From: Agapetus fuscipes
Taxonomy: Eukaryota > Arthropoda > Insecta > Trichoptera > Glossosomatidae
Assembly (NCBI GenBank): GCA_951799405.1
Contig: OX637339.1
Coordinates: 1,240,001-1,304,000, forward strand
DNA: 64,000 bases
Direction of reading: 5' to 3'
The notes beneath the pieces are model-generated. The model saw nothing but the letters and a program-made list of their open reading frames with translations. It had not been told where the DNA came from and did no database searches. Numbering within the stretch: position 1 is the first letter of the stretch; each line of letters begins with the position of its first letter. Shown one piece after another: positions 49,833 to 61,323 of this stretch. A program made the position numbers and the translations under genes.

Positions 49833-50437
49833 TTATAAGGAGGAACCATGAACTGTTGAATTGTTGTTGTAAGATCGAGGCCGAAGGTTGTAGGTATTTT
49901 TAGTAACCTTCGGAGATAAATCCATAGATGTCGCTCTAGCTCCAGTTGTACAGAAGGACGATATTATGTCTTCTTGTGAAATCGTCCGATTAATGAAAGG
50001 GTGGATCATTGAAGTTAGTACTGGCCTCCATATACTGGAAAGCTTGTAGCTATCATCTCTGTTGAAGTTGGGGTGCCTGTGTATTTCGATTGCTTCCTTC
50101 ACAAGTCGGGGGATGAGAAATCTTTCTTTAGATAGAATCTTTGTTTTATCAAATCTGATAAGATGATTCACCCCTTTCTGCGAATGTTCACAAATAGCAG
50201 ACTTGTTCGGGTTATTCTTCTTAACTGCACCAATATGTTCCTTCAACCGGATGTTGATGCTGCGTTTGGTTTGTCCAATATAAAAGGCTCCGCATTCGCA
50301 AGGGACCCTGTACACTCCTGGAGAATCCAACGGGGTACTATCTTTTACACTTCGGAGCATTTGAAATATGGAGGACGGAGGACTGAAAGTTGTTTTGATA
50401 TTAGCTTTTAAGAGCACACGGCTAATCTTGTCTGTCA
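49833..50437 (-). pseudogene. Penelope-like element, GIY-YIG endonuclease end
   Basis: The frame starts without its upstream part (RLTDKISRVLLKANIKTTFS) at about 50437. It contains the GIY-YIG domain: GVYRVPCECGAFYIGQTKRS, RLKEHIGAVKKN, the CEHSQKGVNHLIRF region and KERFLIPRLVKEAIEI. It ends with a Ser/Asn-rich tail. The reverse transcriptase is missing, so the copy is 5'-truncated. The endonuclease motif itself looks intact. The start of a LINE abuts it upstream. Confidence 0.8.
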
Positions 50438-50618
50438 GACGACCCTAATCATAATTTAAAATCTTTAATTCAGTTCACAATCAGCCGCCGAGCGAGGAAC
50501 ATCGCATCGCTGTAAATTTACAGCATCACCAAACGCGTGTTCGCGATGTGTTCGAGTAACTTGAGTGACTAAATTAAAAATTAACACAGATTAATAAACA
50601 AAAAACAAAAAAGAGAAG

Positions 50619-51641
50619 ATGACGAGAGCAAACAAAGAAATGAAGGAAGAAATCATGGAATTCATGGAAAAAAAATTCGCCGATATAAAAGAAGAATTAA
50701 ATGGGCAATTCAAGGATTTAAAATCACAGATAGAAGAGTGTAGGAAGGAGATACAAGAATTAAGAATAGAACTAAGAGGAACAACAAGTGGACGCAAAAC
50801 ATACGCGACTGTAACAAACTCTACCAACACATTTATAAAAGATAAAAACAGAGAAGAAACAAAATATGCAATACAAGTAGAATAAAAAAAAAACACATTA
50901 AAGGCGGACGAAATGAAAACAAAAATTAAAAATAGAATTGATGTGACGAATTTAAAAATTGGAATAGCTGGAATGAAAACAACAGGTGAAAATAAAATTA
51001 CAATCATTTGCGCTGAGAAAAAAAGTGCAGAAAAATTAACTAAGGAAATTACAAGTACACTTGGGAAGGAAATAATGGCAGAGGAATTTAAAAAAAAGAA
51101 ACCATACATAGTATTAAAAGGACTTGAAAGAAACCTTACGGAAGAGGAAATCATAATGGGCATTACAATGCAAAATGAGGGTATAGACGAAAGGGAAAGA
51201 AGCAACATGAAACTGATAAAAGAGCTAAAAAGTATTGACAAACAAAGTGGAAAACAGAGAGAAATGACAAACTACATCATGGAAACCACAGGGGGACTAA
51301 GGAAAATCCTCCTAGAAAAAAGAAAAATAAACATAAAATACAACAGAGCGCTAGTTGAGGACTGTAATACTCTGGTGCAGTGCTACCACTGCCTGAAGTT
51401 TGGGCACACTGCACTAAGATGCCTGAGCAGGACACGGCCCCCAACATGTCCTCACTGCGCAGAAGAACATACGTATGACAAATGTACAAATTTAAAAAAC
51501 AACCAAATCTGCAGCAACTGCCATTTTTTGAATATTAAATATAAAACTAAAAGTGACACAAACCATAGAACAACCAGCATAACATGTAGCTACAGACAAA
51601 AAATGATTAAAAGAGCAAATGAACGCATTGATTATGAATAA
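50619..51641 (+). pseudogene. LINE-C ORF1 (Gag-like, CCHC knuckles), one in-frame stop
   Basis: 341 codons. Residues 1-60 form a likely coiled coil (MEKKFADIKEELNGQFKDLK). A TAA at 50883-50885 breaks the frame, but the same frame continues. The C-terminal part has zinc knuckles CYHCLKFGHTALRC, CPHCAEEHTYDKC and CSNC, the usual pattern of jockey/I-type ORF1 proteins that bind RNA. It overlaps nothing and ends 37 bp before ORF2. Confidence 0.8.
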
Positions 51642-51678
51642 TACCTAATATATGTTTATCCAACCTTAAAATTAAAAA

Positions 51679-53273
51679 ATGTTTAACTTCGAAGATAATA
51701 TTCTTGATAAAAAAATGAACATAGATGAACGGGTTTTTGATTCGACTAATGACATAAACATAAATTTACATAAATCCGCCAATACGTTATTATTATTTCA
51801 TATGAACATAAGAAGCATCGAAAAAAAATTTAGTGAATTTGTACTAACATTAAAATCATTAAAATGTTCACCGGATGTTATAGTGTTAACGGAGACGCAT
51901 AGCGCAGGTGAAATGAACTATAATATCCCTGACTATAGCTACTTCACAACACTAAACAAAATTAATAAGAATAGCGGCGTATCATTATTTCTATCACAAA
52001 AATGTAAAATGATTAGTTTTAAAGAAATAAATGACATAAAATATACTAATATACTTAATATTGAAATCAAGGTACAAAACGAGATATTTAATATTTTTGC
52101 CATATATCGAACCCATGCAACAGTCTTATCCCAGTTTGTTAACGAATTAAAAAGCGTATTAATTAGAAATAAAAACAAAAGATCTATTATTGTAGGCGAT
52201 ATCAACTTAAATATAGCGAATGATTATTCATCGAACGATAAAGACAACTACTTAAATATGCTCGCCGAATTAAACTTCTTATCTTGTATAAATTCTTACA
52301 CTAGAAACATCAAAAATCAAAGACCTTCGTGTATTGACCACATATTTACAAATATTCCGGAATATCATAATATAATATCCGCAGTCATACATACAAACAT
52401 TACTGACCATTATTCTTGTATTTTCATGTTTCTACACCTAGACATTTTAAAAAATAAACTACAAAATGAAAATTGGTCAGAAGTATATAAATGTAGTGAT
52501 GTAAATGAAAGCAACAATTTATTTAACATGAAATTAACTGAAATCATTAATGAGTCAACAAAGAACATAAACAGAACAAAATCTAAATATAAACCTATCA
52601 AAGCATGGATCACCCATGGCCTAATAGTTTCAATAAGACATAAGCAAACACTTTACAAAATAACCACTAAAAGACCAAACGATGAAAGCATATACAAACA
52701 CTATAAGTTGTACAAAAAAAAGCTCACGTATTTAATAAAAACCACTAAAGAAAAATATTATGAAAAAAAGTTAGGAAACACCGAAAATGATAACAAAAGA
52801 GTGTGGAAGGTAATAAATGAGATAATTGATAAAAAAAAACAAAAAACCAATGTTATAAATGAAATCACATATGAAAACACAAAAATAAGCTGCGAATCAA
52901 AACCCACTAAAGTTGCAAACATTTTTAACAATTATTTTGTTAATGTAGGAAAAAATCTTGCTAAACTGATACAAACAAACACAGTCACAATGCCAACAAT
53001 AAAAACAAACACAAACAAAATTGAAATCCTCAACAGCTGTACTGAACAGGAAGTTGAAAAAATTATTGACAATATGAAAGGAGGATCAACTCCAGGATTT
53101 GATGGCATAACTATCGATACACTAAAACACATTAAAAAATAAATTTCAAAACCACTAATGTACATTATAAATAAAAGTTTTGAGACTGGAAAATTTCCAA
53201 ATATATATAAAAAATCCATAATAATTCCAATATTTAAATCTGGTGAACAGGATGATATAACAAATTACAGACC
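51679..53273 (+). pseudogene. LINE-C ORF2, endonuclease and start of reverse transcriptase
   Basis: The AP-type endonuclease covers about residues 35-255: LLFHMNIRS, VLTETHS (catalytic glutamate), FAIYR, VGDINLN, SCIDHIF and TDHYS. A linker region follows and then the reverse transcriptase start (FDGITIDTLKHIKK). A TAA at 53140-53142 interrupts, with the frame continuing (INKSFETGKFPNIYK, KSIIIPIFKSG, TNYRP) until LINE-D is inserted at 53274. Confidence 0.82.
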
Positions 53274-53880
53274 CGATTCCCTAGCCAAGCGGGCTGTTCA
53301 GCAAGGGAGTGCCCCGTCTGGATTTTCTATCCCAGAGAGCGACCAACTAAGGATCTTGGAGCGTGCCGCTGTTAGGAGGTGGAATGCCTCTTGGCATGGG
53401 AGCTCCAAGGGCCTCCGCTATAGAGGTGTTCAGGGAGCCATTCCATCTGGACCATGGTTTGCTGGAGCCAGACTGTCTAGAAACCACATCACCATTATCT
53501 GTCGTATGCGCTTTGGACACGTCAGACTAAACAACCATTTGTTTAAGTTGGGGCTTGTCGAATCCCCGGACTGTGACTGCGGCCAAGATCTTGAAACTAT
53601 AGATCATATTTTTTTTGGATGCCCCTTACGAGATGCATTAGATATTTATTTCAAATTCAAAAACATTTCATTTCCGGTAAACATAGAACACCTCTTGGCA
53701 CTTAATTCCTCTAAAATTAATAGTATTTTGTTCAAATCAATTCTTAAAAACTGTATAAAAATCTAAAATCAACACAAATAAGTTAAAAATTAATTCTTAA
53801 ACATTCCTGCAACTAACAGATGAATCCACGGCTGTAACATCCTTCAGGGTGAGATGCCACAAAAAAAAAAAAAAAAAAAA
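53274..53880 (+). mobile_element. LINE-D: 5'-truncated LINE inserted in LINE-C, 607 bp
   Basis: Bounded by a 15-bp target duplication AACAAATTACAGACC (53259-53273 and 53881-53895) and ending in about 20 A. It carries the last part of a different LINE polyprotein (53275-53766): RNHITIICRMRFGHVRLNNH, then a zinc-type CDCGQDLETIDHIFFGC, and a stop at 53766. The frame happens to stay open from LINE-C into LINE-D. A classic target-primed insertion. Confidence 0.93.
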
Positions 53881-53895
53881 AACAAATTACAGACC

Positions 53896-54574
53896 TATCT
53901 CTATAATATCAAACATAGCTAAAATATTTGAAAAAATAGTTAAAAGAAGAATCAACGCATATATAAAAAGCAATAATATAATAAATGAAAACCAGTTTGG
54001 TTTTATGGAAAATAGAAGCACACATGATGCAATTGCTAAATTAACTAGCTATGTACTGAATGCATTGGACAAATCTCGTAAATGTATCGGTATATTCATA
54101 GATTTAAAAAAAGCTTTTGACAGCATATCTCATTACAAATTGACTTCAAAATTAGAAAGTATCGGTTTCCAAGGCAGGACACTCGAGTGGATAACAAGCT
54201 ATCTATATCAAAGACCTCAAGTTGTCAAAATAAATGAGGTGTACAGCCAAATAGAAACTAGTAATTTCGGAATACCACAGGGCACAGTATTAGGCCCTTT
54301 ATTATTTATATTATATGTCAATGATGTATTTACACTGAAACTAAACGGAAAAATAATATCCTATGCCGATGATACAGTTATTATCATCGAAGATACAAAT
54401 TGGAATAGTGTCACCAATAAAGCAAATGTTGACATTGACAATTTAAAGCACTGGTTCGACGTGAATTTGTTAACACTCAACAGCGAAAAAACTTACATTG
54501 TCCCGTTCTCTATTAATGAAAATAAATCCCTTATCTTTATAAAATGCAACGGCCTCCCCATACAAAATAGTTGT
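53896..54574 (+). pseudogene. LINE-C ORF2, reverse transcriptase core
   Basis: Continues the frame after LINE-D: PISIISNIAKIFEKIVKRR, GFMENRSTHDA, motif A FIDLKKAFDSI, motif B GIPQGTVLGPLLFILYVND and catalytic YADDT. It breaks at about 54574 (LPIQNS) where the next insertion starts. All polymerase motifs are kept. Confidence 0.88.
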
Positions 54575-55014
54575 GCGTTAATGGCATTCAAACTGAAGAA
54601 CTCCTAAACAGATGCACGTCATATTCACAACAAATATTGTTCAGGACTTGGGATGTGCTTCCTCATCATTAGTAGATTTTAAATTGTTGTTTTTTAAATA
54701 AATAAACATGATCAATCACAACACCTTTTTATGTAAAACCTATGCGAGAAACAAAACTCATTTTGACATTCGAATTTCAAATAAATTTCCAGCACTTCAA
54801 CATAGGCTTCAAAGTTGCCATCGTTGCCATTGCCAAGTCGATTCTTTTTCGGTTGAATTCCGTTGAGTACCTACCTATATTCTTTATTTATTTCAAAATT
54901 ATACTTCAACCAGTTATAACATGTATTTTTTAGAAATAATGACGATCGATTCGGTCAACTTTTTATATGAAACCGTACTTATTGCGGCATTTAATTTTTT
55001 TAAAGTATTATTTT

Positions 55015-56900
55015 ACAATATACAATCTAAGTTGCATAGACGCATTAACATTTATAATTCATATTCAATGCACTCCTCTTCGGAGACACGAGTGAGTTTG
55101 CGCTTACAAATGCTGCATGTGTATTTACAAATAAAAATTTCAGCCTCTCATGACCATAAGCCCTGCAACTTTTGCTGACCTTTTCAGAAACAGGGGACAC
55201 ATTTGTTAAGTGAACCCATTTATGCGATATGGGTGGTAAGCCTCATACTAACCCTTAAGTCAAGGAATTTGAGTTTGAAAAATCCTTAAACAACGGTAAT
55301 CTTAATTTATAATCTAAAGTTGCAAAAAAAGTTATTTGATGATTCAAATTGAATGCACGCCCACAAACTGGCAAATGTCATTTCACGCTAACATATAGTT
55401 GTGGCGGTTGATTTTTTTTAAATATTAGAATATATAATCTAAGTTGCACAGACACAATAACTTTTATAATTCATATTCAATGCATGCCCCCCTGGAGACA
55501 CGAGTGGGTTCGCACTTATAAATGCTGCATGTGAACTTACAAATTAAAATTAAGGCCTCTAATGAACATAAGCCCTGCAACTTTTGCCAACCTTTTCAAA
55601 AACAGGGGAAACATTTGTCAAGTGAACCATTTTTTGCGATATGGGTATTCAGACTCATACTTACCTATAAGTAAAGGATTTGAGTTTGAAAAATCCTTCA
55701 ACAACGTTAAATTTAATTTATAATCTAAAGTTGCAAAAAAAGTTATTTGATGATTCAAATTGAATGCACGCCCACAAACTGGCAAATGTCATTTCACGCT
55801 AACATATAGTTGTGGCACTTGATTTTTTTTTAAATATTAGAATATAATTATAATCTAAGTTGCACAGATACAATAACTTTTATAATTCATATTCAATGCA
55901 TGCCCCCCTGGAGACATGAGTGGGTTCGCGCTTATAAATGCTGCATGTTAACTTAAAAATTAAAATTAAGGCCTCTAATGAACATAAGCCCTGCAACTTT
56001 TGCCAACCTTTTCAAAAACAGGGGAAACATTTGTCAAGTGAACCATTTTTTGCGATATGGGTATTCAAGCTCATACTTACCTATCCGTCAAGGATTTGAG
56101 TTTAAAAAATCCTTCAACAATGTTAAATTTAATTTATAATCTAAAGTTGCAAAAAAAGTTATTTGATGATTCAAATTGAATGCACGCCCACAAACTGGCA
56201 AATGTCATTTCACGCTAACATTTAATTGTGGCACTTGATGTTTTTAATTTTAGAATATAAATCTAAGTTGCATACATACATTTTATAATTCATATTCAAT
56301 GCATGCCCCCAAGCAGACATGAGTGACTTTGCGCTTACAAATGCTGCATGTGTAATTACAAATAAAAATTTCAGCCTCTCATAACCATAAGCCATGCAAC
56401 TTTTGCCGACCTATTCAGAAACAGGGGGAACATTAGTTAAGTGAACCCATTTATGCGATATGGGTGGTAAGCCTCATACTAACCCTTAGGTCAAGGAGTT
56501 TGGGTTTGAAAAATCCTTAAACAACGGTTATCTTAATTTATAATCTTAAGTTGCAAAAAGAGTTTTGATGATTCAAATACAATGCACACCCACAAGCTGG
56601 CAAATGTTCTTTCACGCTAACATATAATTGTGGCACTTGATGTTTTTAATTTTAGAATATAAATCTAAGTTGCATACATACATTTTATAATTCATATTGA
56701 ATGCATGCCCCCAAGCAGACATGAGTGAGTTTGCGCTTACAAACGCTGCATGTGTAATTACAAATAAAAATTTCAGCCTCTCTTGACCATAAGCCCTGCA
56801 ATTTTGCCGACCTTTTCAGGAACAGAGAAACATTCCTTCAGTGAACATTTTTTTAGGTATGGGAGGTCAGCCTCATACCTCATGCTTCATACAAGATACT
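55015..56900 (-). repeat. Tandem array, unit about 405-418 bp, 4.6 copies
   Basis: The AATCTAAGTTGCA word marks unit starts at about 55023, 55437, 55853, 56259 and 56665. Each unit holds a diverged TTAGA-tail repeat (GCATGCCCCC, CTGCATGTG, CCCTGCAACTTTTGCC, CATACTAACC) plus a second half-copy (AAAGTTGCAAAAA to CACGCTAACATATA). So the dispersed repeat has been turned into a satellite-like array. Confidence 0.85.
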
Positions 56901-57032
56901 CAGAACATGAAAGAACTAAATAACCCTTTTACCGCAATTTTTTTTTCAAATTACTTCTTAAAGCATTTAATTACTATGAAGGAGGTGTGAGGAAAAATTA
57001 TTGCGAAGCCAGACTTACACTGCCCGAAGGGC

Positions 57033-57070
57033 CTAGCAGACAACCGTGCGCAGCACGGTCAGTCTGCTAG
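57033..57070 (+). repeat. Helitron-like 3' terminal hairpin ending CTAG
   Basis: CTAGCAGAC, then CCGTGC and GCACGG as an inner stem, then GTCTGCTAG, followed by T. A GC-rich hairpin with terminal CTAG followed by T fits the Helitron 3' end. The outer CTAGCAGAC/GTCTGCTAG palindrome is unusual. No matching 5' TC end was found. Confidence 0.55.
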
Positions 57071-57130
57071 TTAAATCTAAATTTAAATGTATTTATTCAT
57101 CAACAAAATAAATGTTATAAAACGAATTGT

Positions 57131-57733
57131 AATCTAACCTGCTCAATACTAAAGCAAACAGATACTACAAGATATTTAGGCGTTGACATAGATAGTAAAT
57201 TAAAATGGAAAGAACATACTAGTAAACTGATAAAACGAATCAGAAAGTGCATATACATATTTATAAGACTTAGAAATATACTCGGAATAGATAACTTAAG
57301 AAGAGTCTACTACGCAATTGTGCAATCTATATTACAGTACGGCATTATAGGATGGGGAGGGTCATACTTAAACACATTAAACCCTGTAAAAATAATTCAA
57401 AAATTAATCATTAAGATAATATTAAAAAAACCATCGAATTACCCGACTGAATTAGTATTTAAAATATTTAAAGTTCCCTCAGTAGATATCATTTTAAAAA
57501 AAAACGCCATATTGCAAATATTAAAGGAAAAACAACAATTAAAATTAGAAACAAATCATTCAACAAGATACAAACATAACCTCAAAATGTCAAAATTTGA
57601 CACAAAACATTATCAAAATAGCTTCATTTATGTTGGTGTAACAAACTTTAATAAATTACCGACTGAACTAAAAAATATAAAAGATTATCATGTATTTAAA
57701 AATAAACTTAAAAAACATTTCGAAAAATATTAG
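57131..57733 (+). pseudogene. LINE-C ORF2, C-terminal end
   Basis: The frame resumes with TTRYLGVDIDSKLKWKEH, IRLRNILGIDNLRRVYYAIV, QSILQYGIIGWGGSYLNTL and ends KLKKHFEKY at 57733. This is the thumb and C-terminal region of the reverse transcriptase. A damaged copy of the last part lies at 470-620. Confidence 0.85.
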
Positions 57734-58235
57734 ATTTGTATACCAATTGATATTATTGCCTGTGCCTTGTATTGTTTTTTTGTCATTAGTAGACCTCTAT
57801 AAATCATATGTATGTATGTTTTTATTTTATTATACTTTGGTACCTACTTGCCTATATTATCTATGTTTATATATTTGCTTTTGTTTATTATACAGTTTTT
57901 TCTTATTTTAATTTGATTTCTCCACATATCAGATCTCTTCACACTGAAAATACACATCATAAGTATTTGACTTAAGTGTATGAAGTAACTTAAATAAATT
58001 TCTAGTTTATAATTTAAATATATTAAATAACTGAAATAAATTTGTTATTACTATTGACTAAATTAATTGTGAATCCCTCACCACACACAAGAGCTTTGAC
58101 TCTTTTTGGTGAGGTATAGCATATAAAACAATTGAATATTATGTAATAGAAATAAGTTTGAAAAATGTAATGTATGTACTTAAAATGTCTTATATTAAAT
58201 AAAAAAAAAAATTAAAAAAAAAAAAAAAAAAAAAT

Positions 58236-58690
58236 AATCTAACCTCAATTTCAAACAATAACATTTTGTCATAGCTTGGCTATAATTAGAAACAGTTTAC
58301 ACAAGCAAAGCAAGCGCTTCCCTTGATTCATTCATTAAACAGGCAAACATTTTGTTTACGACAATAACTTAGCGTGTGATCACAAACAAATTGCCTGTAG
58401 AGCATTTTCTGCCAGTCTAATGCTTATCACATGATTGGAATTACTTGATTTACGGCGGCCGACTGGCAGGGACACCATATGTTTCAACTAAAGCGGGACT
58501 GTATCTATTTACACATGAAGGGACAAATGTGCGAAAAAAAGGGTTGGGTAACACTGTGGGAGGACATCAGTTAGATAATAATAATAATAATAATCCATTT
58601 AGATAATAATAATGATTATAATTGGACAATTTGTATACAGCACCGTTTAGAGGCATTTGCCACCCCAAGGGCGATGTTGCTGCAATCAGA
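58236..58690. other. No gene seen
   Basis: AT-rich. Two short AAT microsatellites at 58576-58620. No ORF or RNA gene is recognised. Confidence 0.4.
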
Positions 58691-59005
58691 AAATACATAT
58701 ACATAATGTGAATCCCCAATGACATATCTTTGCAACTTAGATTAGATTAGTTCCCAGGCAAGTCTCATTTGCTAGCATTCTTTAACTTATAGGTTGGTAT
58801 GCGGCTGACCACCCATGCTGTAGAAAATGGTTCACTTTGCCAGTTGCCGGCAAGAGTTGCAGGGTATATGTTCTTTTGAGATTTGGGCATTTATATTGTA
58901 AGCCCACATGCGGCTTGTTTAAGCGTGAACTTATACGTGTCTGTTTGTGAGAATGCATATATTGTGAATCCCCAATGTAACATATCTTTGAAACTTAGAT
59001 TAGCG
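58691..59005 (+). repeat. TTAGA-tail dispersed repeat, 1.2 copies on the plus strand
   Basis: A 3' fragment with its AACTTAGATTAGATTAG tail (58691-58750), then a nearly full copy (58786-59005) from TAACTTATAGGTTGGTATGC to GAAACTTAGATTAG. These show the tail at the 3' end of the family. Confidence 0.85.
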
Positions 59006-59329
59006 TCAAGCAAGCTTGCAGACTGCTCTAGTGGTGTGATTCACAAAAACAGCGTTCCCCAAATAAATTATCCAAACATTTGAATACGTGATTAAAAAAG
59101 GCACTAATTTCCATTGTGATAAAACTGAGAAAATACATTTAATAATAATATTCATACTGAGTCCGTATCAAATACAGTGTAGGTACCTGCTCTGGTATGT
59201 TTAAAAACTGATTTTATCATTTCCTCATTTACATGTATGTTTTTCTCTTTTTCTTAGTTTTTAAATCAACCACTATTCATTTATTTTTTGTCTAAAACAC
59301 CGAGAAGCATGACAGGAAAAACTCTAGAG

Positions 59330-60020
59330 GAAAGTAGAATGAATGGGTAAAGAAATAATGTAATTTGAAAGAGGATGTGAAAGTTGAGGTACTGTACAAA
59401 AGAATGTGATGAGATGGTTTGGGCATGTGGAAAGAATGAATGATGATAGACTGATAGAGTATATTTGACTGGTCGTTCAGTAGGTAGTTCAGTAGTTTTG
59501 GTAGTTCAGTGGTAACACTTTGGACTCGTAACTGGAAGGTTGTGGGTTCGAATCCCTGCGGAACACAAATAATATACCATTTATATTTTCAAATTTGCTC
59601 TTCGCTGGGTTGAAAAATTCTTAAACCTTTACCAAAGACCAGTCATCAAAAGGTCCATCCAGCCTTACAACAACTGGGTCTTGCTTGAGAATTGGCACTT
59701 TCTACAGTGATGACCTAGCTTGCAGAGGGCTCTTGAGGTGTGATACACACAAAAACAGCGCTCACCAAATAAATCAGCCTAATTTAATTTTTTTTTTAAA
59801 GAAAGTCTTAAAGGAAAAAGAGGTAAGGGACGACCGAGAAAAGTATGGAGTGATCAGATTGAGGAGATTGTGAAAGAACGGGATATACAAAGTGAGCGTA
59901 AAAGAAGAAAATTCATGAAAAATTTGATGGATATGAATGAATTGAAAGAGGTATGTCAGGATAGGAAGAATGGCGGCAGTTCTGCAAAGGCTCTGGCCAC
60001 TCCTAGCGGAATGGCGACAC
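59330..60020 (+). pseudogene. LINE-A fragment, split by a SINE-2
   Basis: 59330-59470 and 59795-60020 match the LINE-A end (ATGAGATGGTTTGGGCATGT; AAAAAGAGGTAAGGGACGAC; GGCCACTCCTAGCGGAATGG). The SINE-2 at 59490-59790 lies between them. Frames are broken. Confidence 0.75.
59490..59790 (+). mobile_element. SINE-2 copy inserted in LINE-A
   Basis: Head with GTAGTTCAGTGGTAACACTT, GACTCGTAACTGGAAGGTTG and GTGGGTTCGAATCCCTGCGG (A and B box regions), body to AAAAACAGCGCTCACCAAAT. A tail-only SINE-2 piece lies at 59005-59070. Confidence 0.85.
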
Positions 60021-60355
60021 AGTTACAGTTACTGTCCCACTCAAAACTGTTTTTTTTTGTCATCCTACAATCACTTGATGTATGGCGGCTAAGTTGACAG
60101 TCTGCCAACTAAATCTGTCAAACATTCGGTGGGAAAACGGTCTCAAAGGCTTACACGGAATTCAAACCAGCTCGCTCCTTGTGCATCTTGTTGTTTGGGG
60201 CTGTTTTCCTCTGTGTTTTCAAGCCGCACCTTGGCCTTGTGTTTGGCGGGGTGCCAGACTGTGCTTGACAGTGTGCCGGCATGGTTTCCCAGCACGTGTT
60301 CCAATGTTGGATAACACACTGTTTTATAATCCCTTCTGGAAAATTATTCATCATC
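60021..60355. other. No gene recognised
   Basis: A GC-richer block (60100-60330) with open frames in two directions but no recognisable protein. It could be a decayed exon or TE piece. Confidence 0.35.
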
Positions 60356-60356
60356 T

Positions 60357-61070
60357 GTAATCTATAATAAGTCTAGTCTATCTACTATACATATAATCTA
60401 TAATAAGTCTAGTCTATCTGCTATGCATATAATCTATAAAAAGTCTAGTCTATGTATTATGCATATAATCTATAATAAGTCTAGTCTATCTACTATGCAT
60501 ATAATCTATAATAAGTCTAGTCTATCTACTATGCATATAATCTATAATAAGTCTAGTCTATGTACTATGCATATAATCTATAATAAGTCTAGTCTATCTA
60601 CTATGCATATAATCTATAATAAGTCTAGTCTATCTACTATGCATATAATCTATAATAAGTCTAGTCTATCTACTATACATATAATCTATAATAAGTCTAG
60701 TCTATCTGCTATGCATATAATCTATAAAAAGTCTAGTCTATGTATTATGCATATAATCTATAATAAGTCTAGTCTATCTACTATGCATATAATCTATAAT
60801 AAGTCTAGTCTATCTACTATGCATATAATCTATAATAAGTCTAGTCTATGTACTATGCATATAATCTATAATAAGTCTAGTCTATCTACTATGCATATAA
60901 TCTATAATAAGTCTAGTCTATGTACTATGCATATAATCTATAATAAGTCTAGTCTATCTACTATGCATATAATCTATAATAAGTCTAGTCTATGTACTAT
61001 GCATATAATCTATAATAAGTCTAGTCTATCTACTATACATATAATCTATAATAAGTCTAGTCCACCTAGC
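60357..61070 (+). repeat. 36-bp satellite, about 20 units, 8-unit higher order
   Basis: Unit ATAATCTATAATAAGTCTAG followed by TCTATCTACTATGCAT. The variant with TATAAAAAGTC and TGTATTATGCAT occurs at 60435 and again 288 bp later, and neighbouring units repeat in the same order, so eight units form one higher-order repeat. A long open frame is a by-product of the 36-bp period. One solitary unit lies at 62521-62565. Confidence 0.95.
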
Positions 61071-61077
61071 ACACATA

Positions 61078-61323
61078 TCTAAATCTAAATCTAAGTTGCA
61101 AAGATATATTATATCATTTGAGGTTCTGATTAAATGCATTCCCACAAGCAGACACGTATAAGTTTGCGCTAACACATGCATGTGGACCTACAATATAAAA
61201 ACCCGATCTTAAATGGACATACACCCTGCAACGCCTGCCGACCTTCCCTGAAACAGGGGTGACATTGGCAAAGTGAACCATATTTTTACAGTATGGGTGG
61301 TCAGCTTCATACCAACCTATAAG
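61078..61323 (-). repeat. TTAGA-tail dispersed repeat, split by a hAT element
   Basis: A near-complete copy with tail AATCTAAATCTAAG at the low-coordinate end. It resumes at 62380 (CCTATAAGTCAAGGAATATA) after the hAT insertion. Confidence 0.87.

Larger units (their letters stand above)
54575..57126. mobile_element. 2.5-kb insertion in LINE-C, class uncertain
   Basis: TTGT flanks both ends (54571-54574 and 57127-57130), which may be a target duplication. Inside are about 450 bp of AT-rich sequence, a 410-bp tandem array (55015-56900), and a Helitron-like 3' hairpin (57033-57070). It may be more than one insertion. No ORF of note. Confidence 0.55.
50460..58235 (+). mobile_element. LINE-C: nearly full-length jockey-like LINE with two nested insertions
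   Basis: 5' UTR from about 50470 (AGTTCACAATCAGCCGCCGA), ORF1 50619-51641, ORF2 from 51679 to 57733 in three pieces, a 3' UTR of about 460 bp with CACCACACACAAGAGC, and an A-rich tail at 58199-58235. The nested insertions are 53274-53880 and about 54575-57126. No clear target duplication was found. Confidence 0.85.

Noticed and set aside
50591..51241. 216-codon minus-strand ORF, hydrophobic
   Set aside because: Exactly antisense to LINE-C ORF1, which has zinc knuckles. The hydrophobic look comes from the A-rich sense strand.
60423..61082. 219-codon ORF of 12-residue repeats
   Set aside because: The satellite unit is 36 bp, so the frame stays open by chance. Composition and context are those of a satellite.
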